Part shown: piece by piece, positions 57,874-64,000 of the stretch
Layout: each line of letters starts with the position of its first letter
Numbering within the stretch: the stretch's first letter is position 1
Origin: Cryobacterium sp.
GTDB taxonomy: Bacteria; Actinomycetota; Actinomycetes; Actinomycetales; Microbacteriaceae
Assembly (NCBI RefSeq): GCF_025463825.1
Contig: NZ_JAODBG010000055.1
Coordinates: forward strand, 1-64,000
Direction: 5' to 3'
Length of the DNA: 64,000 nt
Position numbers and translations under genes: made by a program
Notes under the pieces: model-generated
The model's database searches: none
What the model was told of the DNA's origin: nothing
Seen by the model: the letters and a program-made list of their open reading frames with translations, nothing else

Positions 57874-60800
57874 TTATCGGAAGTCGCGGGATGGCGTGGA
57901 AGCCGCCACGGTGAGCGGTTCGAACCGGTCGGCGATGAGATTCACGACGCCTTCCGGGGAGCGCTCGAGGATGCCGCGGATCATCAGCGCGGGAGATTCG
58001 CGGGCGATCCGGCGGAAGTGGGTCCACACGCCGACGCTGACCACCACGTTGACGTTTCCCGTTTCATCTTCCAGGTTGATGAAGGTGACGCCGTTGGCGG
58101 TGGCCGGGCGCTGCCGGTGGGTGACCACGCCGCCGACCTCGATGCGGCGGCCGCTTTCGCTCGCTGCCAGCTGGTTCGCGGCCAGGGCGCCGCGCGCCCG
58201 GAGCGCGGCCCTGGCGTGCCGGATGGGATGGTCGTCGGTGGACACCCCGGTGGACCACAGATCATAGGCGACCTGTTCCACGGGGGTCATCAGCGCCAGT
58301 AGCGGGGGTTGCACGGTCTCCAGCGACCCGCGCAGGTGCAGGTCGGTGTCCGCGGCGGCCTCTCCGGCGGTCCACAGCGCCTCGCGGCGCGCCATCCCCA
58401 GGCTCTCGAAGGCGCCCGCGGTGGCCAGGGACTCGAGCTGTTCGGTGTTCAGCCCGGCGCGCCGAGCGAGGTCGTTCATCGACCGGTACGGACCGAACTC
58501 CTCCCGTTCCGACACGATCCGCTCCGCCACCCGGGCGCCGATCGCGCGCACATCCGCCAGGCCGAGTCGCACGGCCAGGCCGGCATCCCTGCGGTGGCCC
58601 GAGTCATCGACGGGCAGCCTCCGGTCATAGTCGGGGACGACCGGCTGGTCGTGGTCGAGGCAGCCGGTCCGTCCGGTCGGCCCGGCGGCGGCGTCTTCGA
58701 TGGCTTCGAGAACCGCGTGCGCGCCGGACCGCTGCACGCAGGGGCGGAGCACGCGCACACCGTGCCGGCGAGCGTCGGCGACCAGCGATTGCGGGGAGTA
58801 GAAGCCCATCGGCTGGGCCCGCAGGAGGGCGGCGAGGAAGGCGCCAGGGTAGTGCAGCTTCAACCAGGCGCTGGCGTAGACCAGCAGGGCGAAACTGATC
58901 GAGTGGCTCTCGGCGAACCCGAAGTTGGCGAACGCCTCGATCTTCTCGTAGATCTCGTCGGCGAGGTTCCCGGTGATGCCGTTGTCGGCCATGCCCTCGT
59001 AGAGGGTGGCGCGCAGGCTGGAAATCTTCTCGACACCGCGTTTGGAACCCATGGCGCGCCGGAGCAGGTCGGCATCCTCGCCGGTGCAGCCGCCGACGGC
59101 CATTGCCATCTGCATGAGCTGCTCCTGGAAGAGCGGGATGCCGAGCGTGCGTTCGAGGACCGGTTCGAGTTTCGGATGGAGGTAGGTCACCGGTTCCTGG
59201 CCGAGCTTGCGGCGGATGTACGGGTGCACGGCGCCGCCCTGGATGGGGCCGGGCCGAATGAGGGCGATTTCCACCACAAGGTCGTAGAAGCGGCGTGGCT
59301 GCAGGCGCGGCAGGGTGCCCATCTGCGCTCGGCTCTCCACCTGGAACACGCCGATGGAGTCGGCCCGGCAGAGCATGTCGTAGACCCCGGCCTCCTCCCG
59401 GGGAATGCTGCCCAGGCTCCAGGATTCGCCGAGCGAGCCGTCGACCAGGTCGAAGGTGTACTGCAGGGCTGCGAGCATGCCCAGGCCGAGCAGGTCGAAC
59501 TTCACCAGGCCCATCCAGGCGCAGTCGTCCTTGTCCCATTGCAGCACGGTGCGGTTTTCCTTACGGGCGTGCTCGATCGGGCAGACCTCCCCGACGGGCC
59601 GGTCGGTGAGCACCATGCCGCCCGAGTGGATGCCTAGATGGCGCGGGAACCCGAGCACCCGGCCGGCGAGGTCGGCGACGCCGTCGGGAATGTCATGGTC
59701 GGGGCTGGACACGGCCGAGCCCCAGCGTTCCACCTGCTTCGACCAGGCATCCTGTTGGCCCGTGCTGTATCCGAGAGCCTTGGCCATATCACGCACGGCG
59801 ACCTTGGGCCGGTAGGTGATCACGTTGGCGACCTGGGCGGCGTTCTGGCGACCGTAGCGTTCGTAGACGTACTGGATCACTTCCTCCCGCCGGTCGGAGT
59901 CGAAGTCCACGTCGATGTCGGGCTCCTCCTCGCGGAGGCTCGAGAGGAACCGCTCGAACGGCAGCCGGTAGAAGATGGAGTCGACCGCGGTGATGCCGAT
60001 CACGAAGCAGACCGCCGAGTTGGCCGCAGATCCCCGGCCCTGGCAGAGAATCCCGTTGCGCCGGGCGAACTGGACGATGTCGTGCACGATCAGGAAGTAG
60101 CCGGGGAAGTCCTTGGCTTCGATTACCGCGAGTTCCTTCTCCAGCCGGTCCCGGACGTTCGCGTTGTAGCCCGGGTAGGCCCGCTCGGCGCCGGCCCAGA
60201 CCAGGTGGCGTAGCCAGCTCATGGGTGTGTGCCCCTCCGGCACATGTTGCCGGGGGAGCCGGGGCCTGGCACGGCGCAGCGAGAAGGCGAGTTCGTCGGC
60301 GAGCGGCACGGTGCGTTCAACCGCCCCCGGGTACCGACGGAAGCGGGCTGCCATCTCAGCGCCGCTGCGCAGGTGCTGAGTCGCCGCCCCTGGCAACCAG
60401 CCGTCCATGTCGTCCAGGCTGCGCTGGGCGCGCACCGCTGCCAGGGCGGAGTACACCTCGAAGTCGTCCGGCCGGGCGTAGTGAACGTTGTTGGTGGCGA
60501 TCACGGGCAGTCCGGCCTGGTCCGCCAGGGCGGCCAGGGTGTCGTTGGTCATGGTGTCCTGGGGGCGGCCGTGGTCGAAGAGTTCCACCTGGACGGCGCC
60601 CCGGCCGAACACCGAGACCAGCCGGTCCAGTTCGCGGGCCGCGGCCGTCTCCCCGTCCCTGCGCAACGCCTGGCGCACCGCACCGGATCCCGACCCCGTG
60701 AGGATGACCCACTGCCCGCCGGCGAGTTCGGCCAGCTCGTCGATGTCATACACCGGCCGGCCCTTCTCGCCCCCGGCGAGCTGTCCACGGGTGAGGGCCG

Positions 60801-61275
60801 TGGCAAGGCGGTGGTAGCCCTCCTGCCCCCTGGCGAGCACGACCAGGTGGGTGCCTTCGGGTTCCGCGACCCCGTTCTGCGGGCGGTCCAGGCCGAGCGA
60901 GAGCTCGGCTCCGAAGACCGTGCGCAGCTCCGGATAGCTCTCCGCGGTCTCGGCGAGGCGGACGGCCCCGTACAGGCCGTCGTGGTCCGTCAGTGCCAGA
61001 GCGTGCAAGCCGAGCTCGCCGGCCTCCTCGAGCAGGCGTTCGGGCGAGCTGCCGCCGTCGAGGAAGCTGAAATTGGAGTGGGAGTGCAACTCGGCATAGC
61101 CGACGACCGCTGTCTGGTGCCGGTAGGGCGGTGCCGGCGGGGCATACGGTTGCCGATGCCGGGACCAGGCCGGACTGTCACCGCCGTCGGCCTCCGGAGG
61201 CGGCCCGCCGGGACGCCGGTCGGAGAGCTTCCGCTCCAGCTCCGACCAGGGAATGGGCGGGTTATCGAATCCCAT
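57874..61275 (-). CDS. dnaE2: Error-prone DNA polymerase DnaE2 (ImuC)
   Basis: DnaE2 is the C-family polymerase that copies past lesions in the ImuA'-ImuB-DnaE2 mutasome and causes damage-induced mutation. The 1133-residue protein has an N-terminal PHP domain beginning AELHSHSNFSFLDG near residue 60, the polymerase acidic motif PDIDVDFDSDRR near residue 455, helix-hairpin-helix sequence near residue 980, and an OB-fold near residue 1060 (GGVVTHRQRPATANGVTF). The first 50 residues are low-complexity. It has no C-terminal clamp-binding segment that I can see; ImuB is thought to provide it. It follows imuB by 26 bases, and DUF3097 starts 10 bases after it. Confidence 0.96.
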   Translation of the reverse strand: MGFDNPPIPWSELERKLSDRRPGGPPPEADGGDSPAWSRHRQPYAPPAPPYRHQTAVVGYAELHSHSNFSFLDGGSSPERLLEEAGELGLHALALTDHDGLYGAVRLAETAESYPELRTVFGAELSLGLDRPQNGVAEPEGTHLVVLARGQEGYHRLATALTRGQLAGGEKGRPVYDIDELAELAGGQWVILTGSGSGAVRQALRRDGETAAARELDRLVSVFGRGAVQVELFDHGRPQDTMTNDTLAALADQAGLPVIATNNVHYARPDDFEVYSALAAVRAQRSLDDMDGWLPGAATQHLRSGAEMAARFRRYPGAVERTVPLADELAFSLRRARPRLPRQHVPEGHTPMSWLRHLVWAGAERAYPGYNANVRDRLEKELAVIEAKDFPGYFLIVHDIVQFARRNGILCQGRGSAANSAVCFVIGITAVDSIFYRLPFERFLSSLREEEPDIDVDFDSDRREEVIQYVYERYGRQNAAQVANVITYRPKVAVRDMAKALGYSTGQQDAWSKQVERWGSAVSSPDHDIPDGVADLAGRVLGFPRHLGIHSGGMVLTDRPVGEVCPIEHARKENRTVLQWDKDDCAWMGLVKFDLLGLGMLAALQYTFDLVDGSLGESWSLGSIPREEAGVYDMLCRADSIGVFQVESRAQMGTLPRLQPRRFYDLVVEIALIRPGPIQGGAVHPYIRRKLGQEPVTYLHPKLEPVLERTLGIPLFQEQLMQMAMAVGGCTGEDADLLRRAMGSKRGVEKISSLRATLYEGMADNGITGNLADEIYEKIEAFANFGFAESHSISFALLVYASAWLKLHYPGAFLAALLRAQPMGFYSPQSLVADARRHGVRVLRPCVQRSGAHAVLEAIEDAAAGPTGRTGCLDHDQPVVPDYDRRLPVDDSGHRRDAGLAVRLGLADVRAIGARVAERIVSEREEFGPYRSMNDLARRAGLNTEQLESLATAGAFESLGMARREALWTAGEAAADTDLHLRGSLETVQPPLLALMTPVEQVAYDLWSTGVSTDDHPIRHARAALRARGALAANQLAASESGRRIEVGGVVTHRQRPATANGVTFINLEDETGNVNVVVSVGVWTHFRRIARESPALMIRGILERSPEGVVNLIADRFEPLTVAASTPSRDFR

Positions 61276-61301
61276 GAGGTCGCTGCTCCCTGTCGGCCTG
61301 G

Positions 61302-62879
61302 TCAGTCATAGCGGGCCTCCGCCCGCCAGCCCTGGTCGTCCAGAGCCAGCAGCCAGGCGTCCCCGGTGTCTTCCACGATCTGCACGCGATGCACGGTCCG
61401 CGCCGTTGCCGGGTCCCACCAGCGCTCCTGAACGGGCCACGGACCGGCCCAGGCCACCACCGTGTGTCGACCCGTCCCGTCCGTTCCCACGTCGAGCGGG
61501 TGCGGTTCGAAAACGACGGGCACTCCGTCCAGGCCACCACGGTCGTCCGTGGAAACCGGCCGGTCATTCGCGGCCAGAAGAGTCACGGGTCGGTGCTCCC
61601 GGTACACGGTCGAGGGCGTCTGGCCGCCCAGGCTGCCGGACCACGGGCGGGCCGGGCCGCGGGAATCGGCCCCTGGAGCGGTATCGTCGCCCCAGGGCAC
61701 CCAGCGTTGCCGGTCGGCGAGCAGCCGCCCGCCGCCGACGCCCGCTGTCACGACCCCGGCGTGGCCGACCAGGCCCTGCACCCGGGTGAGCGCGTGGTGG
61801 ATACGCTCGTCCGGGCCGGTACCCCAGAGGCCGTCCTCGTGGTTCGCGACCGCGTCCACGCGCTCGGGGGACAGCACGACGCGGACGATTCCCGCGGCCA
61901 GGCCGGACCCCGCCCGGCCGTCACCCTGCAACTGCCAGCGCACCCGGTCGATGAGGTCGGTGGCCGTGAACCAGCGGGGATGCCGCCAAGTGCGGTCGGT
62001 GAGCGAGCCGTCCTCGGTGGTCACCAGGATGCTGACGGCCGTGCAGACCAGGGTCTGCTCCCGCAGCGCCTGCACGAAGTCGTCCGCCGTGCTGCGCAGT
62101 GCGAAGGCGAGCTGGTCGATGCGGTCGAGGGCGGGTTCGAAGTCCTGGCCGCGGTCGAAGACCGGGGTGGGGGTGCGGGGCACCACCTCTTCCCGCTCGT
62201 GCCCGGCGGCCCTGCCGTGGGCCCGGGCCGCCGCCGCGCCGAAGCGGCGGTGCACGTCCTGCGCGGGAAGGGCGGCGAACTGCCCCAGGGTGTGCACGCC
62301 CAGCCGGGCCAGCAGGATGCCCAGGGGGACGTCCACCACCTCGCCTACCGGCAGCGGGGCGAGGAACACCGCCGACTCGCCCGGCGGGATGATGCGCACC
62401 GGCACCCCACCGCGCCGCGCGGCCTGCTCGGCGGCGAACGGCCCGTCGGCGATGCCGACCCGGGCCCCGGCCAGCCCGGTTGTGTGCAGATATGCCAACA
62501 GCGCCAGCGCCGCGGCCTCCTCGCCCCCGTAGTAGCGCACCGGTCCGCGGGCGCGGATGGCGCACGTTCCCGGGCGGACCACGGCCACCCCCGGGGTGAG
62601 CGCCTCGATGCCGTCGAGAACCGGCTCGAAGGCTCGTCGGTCAAGGACCGGGTCGTAGGGCAGCACGAGCAGGCCGGTGCAGCGGAACTGGGCCTCCCGC
62701 ACAGTCAGGCCGCGGCGGACGCCGTCCACCCGTGCCGCGGGCGAACAGGCGAACACCAGTCCGCGATCGATCAGGGCCAGCGGGGTGTCCGGCGGCAGGT
62801 CGGCGGCTGACCTGGCGGCCAGCACCGGCCAGTCCGGGCACCACAGCACGATGGTGCGTTCGCGGTTCATGGTGGTCAT
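61302..62879 (-). CDS. imuB: Mutasome scaffold protein ImuB (inactive Y-family polymerase)
   Basis: ImuB is a Y-family polymerase relative that has lost catalysis and links DnaE2 and ImuA' to the sliding clamp. The 525-residue length matches mycobacterial ImuB. The N-terminal block reads IVLWCPDWPVLAA where active Y-polymerases have a catalytic Asp-rich motif, so it is inactive. The palm, thumb and little-finger regions follow, then a long C-terminal extension. The position of the clamp-binding motif (QLPLWG in mycobacteria) reads EDGLWG near residue 351, which keeps LWG but lacks the Gln. The ATG at 62879 overlaps the imuA' stop (ATGA). Confidence 0.93.
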   Translation of the reverse strand: MTTMNRERTIVLWCPDWPVLAARSAADLPPDTPLALIDRGLVFACSPAARVDGVRRGLTVREAQFRCTGLLVLPYDPVLDRRAFEPVLDGIEALTPGVAVVRPGTCAIRARGPVRYYGGEEAAALALLAYLHTTGLAGARVGIADGPFAAEQAARRGGVPVRIIPPGESAVFLAPLPVGEVVDVPLGILLARLGVHTLGQFAALPAQDVHRRFGAAAARAHGRAAGHEREEVVPRTPTPVFDRGQDFEPALDRIDQLAFALRSTADDFVQALREQTLVCTAVSILVTTEDGSLTDRTWRHPRWFTATDLIDRVRWQLQGDGRAGSGLAAGIVRVVLSPERVDAVANHEDGLWGTGPDERIHHALTRVQGLVGHAGVVTAGVGGGRLLADRQRWVPWGDDTAPGADSRGPARPWSGSLGGQTPSTVYREHRPVTLLAANDRPVSTDDRGGLDGVPVVFEPHPLDVGTDGTGRHTVVAWAGPWPVQERWWDPATARTVHRVQIVEDTGDAWLLALDDQGWRAEARYD

Positions 62880-63649
62880 CCCGCCACCGGGTGCCGCCGC
62901 GCGGCCGGTACCGCCCTGGCCGGGTCGCGGCGGGAGACCGGGAGGCCGTCCACGCTCCCGGCCTCACCGGCGGCTCGGTCGGGAAGGTGCAACCGCTCGG
63001 TGCGCCGGGGCCCGTTGCGATCGATGACCGCGACGGTGAGGTCCCGGCCGGAGAGGTAGCCGTGCCCGGTGCCCAGGCCCTCCCAACGGCTGCCGGTCAC
63101 CCGCAGGGCCGCCTCGCTCTGCGCCCAGGTACCCGCGACGAGGAGGGTGCAGCCGGTCTGGCGCAGGCGAGCGCCGAGCCGGGCCACCTCGGCGGCGCCC
63201 ACGGAACGCTGTGGACGAACCACCACGAGCGGCAGCACATCCACCAGCGCCGCCGTCACGGCCAGCCACTGATCGCCGGGGGAGGGAACGAGCACCAGCC
63301 GCTCCAGGTCGATGCCGAAACCGAGCGCCGCCTCGACGCCGAAATCGGGCAGGCCCACGATCGCACCCCAGCCGCCGTCCGTGGTGGCCGCTCCGAGAAT
63401 CGCCATGATGAGCGAGGTGGAATTCTCGACGGTGTACACCACACCGCTGCGCAGCATTCCGTTCGGGAGCAGCCCGGCCAGGCCACCGGGGAGCGCGCGC
63501 CCGTTCGGCTCCCAGCGGGCCCGCTGCATGCCGTTCATCCGTTCCCGCAGCTCCGTCACGCGCTCCGCCGCCGTTCCCGGGGCCGCGCGGCCGGGCGTGC
63601 CGTCGAGGGTCGACGACACGGGTGCAACGGAAGTCAGGGGGAGAGCCAC
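62876..63649 (-). CDS. imuA': Mutasome accessory protein ImuA'
   Basis: ImuA' is a RecA-like accessory factor of the DnaE2 mutasome. The protein of about 257 residues has a RecA-related core without a functional Walker A lysine: the region is GGLAGLLPNGMLRSGVVYTV near residue 55 (20 shown). The start is set at GTG 63649: it is six bases after the -10 element GAAAAT and TTGACT lies 17 bases further upstream, while longer versions of the frame would start inside the LexA-type box. It overlaps imuB by four bases and heads the imuA'-imuB-dnaE2-DUF3097 operon. Confidence 0.9.
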   Translation of the reverse strand: MALPLTSVAPVSSTLDGTPGRAAPGTAAERVTELRERMNGMQRARWEPNGRALPGGLAGLLPNGMLRSGVVYTVENSTSLIMAILGAATTDGGWGAIVGLPDFGVEAALGFGIDLERLVLVPSPGDQWLAVTAALVDVLPLVVVRPQRSVGAAEVARLGARLRQTGCTLLVAGTWAQSEAALRVTGSRWEGLGTGHGYLSGRDLTVAVIDRNGPRRTERLHLPDRAAGEAGSVDGLPVSRRDPARAVPAARRHPVAG

Positions 63650-63655
63650 CCTCCA

Positions 63656-63684
63656 ATTTTCGAACACAGATTCGAATTAGTCAA
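63656..63684 (-). promoter_or_regulatory. Promoter of the imuA' operon
   Basis: On the minus strand TTGACT (63684-63679) and GAAAAT (63661-63656) are 17 bases apart. The -10 is six bases from GTG 63649, implying a leaderless transcript. The LexA-type box fills the spacer. Confidence 0.7.
63660..63675. promoter_or_regulatory. LexA-type SOS box
   Basis: TCGAACACAGATTCGA at 63660-63675 matches the actinobacterial/Gram-positive LexA consensus TCGAAC-N4-GTTCGA with one mismatch (A for G at the first base of the right half). It lies inside the imuA' promoter, where a bound repressor would block RNA polymerase. Confidence 0.88.
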
Positions 63685-63721
63685 CCGGTGTGGATAACCC
63701 GGTCCGACCGGGCCGGCACGG

Positions 63722-63727
63722 TAGCCT
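63722..63727 (+). promoter_or_regulatory. Candidate -10 element for leaderless SRAP gene
   Basis: TAGCCT at 63722-63727 is followed by exactly six bases and the ATG at 63734. The LexA-type box lies about 47 bases further upstream, too far to overlap this element. Confidence 0.4.
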
Positions 63728-63733
63728 GAGCCT

Positions 63734-64000
63734 ATGTGTGGGCGATTCATCATGACCGATTCGGCGCCTGACCTCGCCGCCATGTTCGACATCGAGCACG
63801 AGGCCGGCGCACTGCCGGAGCCGTCCTGGAACGTCAAACCGACGGAGCAGATCCCCATCGTGCTCGAATCGGGTAAGTCCGACCCGGTCGTCCGCCGGCT
63901 GGAATCGGCGCGCTGGTCGCTGGTACCCACGTTCTCGCCGGAGTTGTCGGCCGCCTTCGCCACGTTCAACGCCCGCGCGGAGACCGTCTCGGAGAAGCCG
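63734..64000 (+). CDS. SRAP domain protein (YedK/HMCES family), 3' partial
   Basis: SRAP proteins form a covalent thiazolidine link between their N-terminal cysteine and abasic sites in single-stranded DNA, protecting them. The visible 89 residues start MCGRFIMTD, with the catalytic Cys2 exposed after removal of Met1, then the WNVKPTEQIP segment near residue 36 and FNARAETVSEKP at the window end, the NARAE motif containing the active-site glutamate. The rest of the gene, including the conserved histidine, lies outside the window. It is divergent from the imuA' operon with 84 bp between starts, a neighbourhood known to recur for SRAP genes and SOS genes. Confidence 0.95.
   Translation, partial: MCGRFIMTDSAPDLAAMFDIEHEAGALPEPSWNVKPTEQIPIVLESGKSDPVVRRLESARWSLVPTFSPELSAAFATFNARAETVSEKP

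Overview
This is a high-G+C actinobacterial chromosome segment of almost entirely core genes. WhiA, RbpA, OpcA, an ImuA'-ImuB-DnaE2 mutasome, DUF3097 and DUF3099 proteins, a type-B L31 protein and the gene order rpsA-coaE-uvrB-uvrA-uvrC-rapZ-whiA-gap-pgk-tpiA-secG-rbpA all point to Actinomycetota. The protein sequences look most like Microbacteriaceae (Cryobacterium/Leifsonia relatives); that family placement is inference from recall, not from a search. No mobile element, CRISPR array, tRNA or rRNA gene was seen. No gap between genes exceeds 300 bases; the longest are 24205-24493 (289 bp), 26447-26732 (286 bp), 56775-57020 (246 bp) and 56339-56570 (232 bp).

Layout. 1-11191 (+): translation (rpsA, 5' truncated by the window), CoA synthesis (coaE), nucleotide excision repair (uvrB, uvrA, uvrC), rapZ and whiA. 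11311-15925 (+): superoxide dismutase, lower glycolysis (gap-pgk-tpiA), SecG and the RNA polymerase-binding protein RbpA. 16022-24204 (-): a pentose-phosphate operon tkt-tal-pgi-zwf-opcA-pgl, with 4-base overlaps coupling tal-pgi and zwf-opcA-pgl. 24494-26446: convergent heme O and heme A synthases (ctaB +, ctaA -). 26733-30887 (+): iron-sulfur cluster assembly (sufB-sufD-Rieske ferredoxin-sufC-DUF59) without adjacent sufR, sufS or sufU. 31044-35733: TetR regulator, ABC-F ATPase, a DUF3099 / 75-aa Cys-rich protein / SURF1 operon, and a FabG-like reductase. 35777-41962: serB, glgC divergent from glgA, an orphan ABC ATPase, rpmE2 and trehalose synthase. 42087-51255: alpha/beta hydrolase, glycosyltransferase, histidine phosphatase, sirtuin, RNA methyltransferase, D,D-carboxypeptidase, SGNH hydrolase, SF2 helicase and an Lrp-type regulator. 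51312-56338 (+): L-arabinose catabolism (LacI regulator, kinase, araD, araA). 56571-63649 (-): cold-shock protein, then the DNA-damage mutagenesis operon imuA'-imuB-dnaE2-DUF3097. 63734-end (+): an SRAP/YedK gene cut by the window end.

How the parts work together. The sugar genes feed one another: arabinose enters as xylulose 5-phosphate, the tkt operon connects it to glucose 6-phosphate and NADPH, gap-pgk-tpi takes triose phosphate down, and GlgC/GlgA/TreS handle storage glucan and trehalose. The DNA repair genes fall at the two ends: excision repair on the left, translesion synthesis and abasic-site protection on the right. The right-hand set has a textbook LexA-type box inside its promoter.

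The most notable signals are: (i) a LexA-type box placed exactly between the -35 and -10 of imuA', with a start codon that appears leaderless; (ii) DUF3097 only 10 nt behind dnaE2; (iii) repeated TANNNT-N6-start arrangements implying widespread leaderless transcripts; (iv) two unrelated tandem arrays with the same 16-bp period sitting on stop codons; (v) a perfect 16-bp palindrome before the arabinose genes; and (vi) a 20-bp inverted repeat before the TetR gene. I did not find a wholly new multi-gene system; the DUF3097-mutasome association is the best candidate for undescribed biology.
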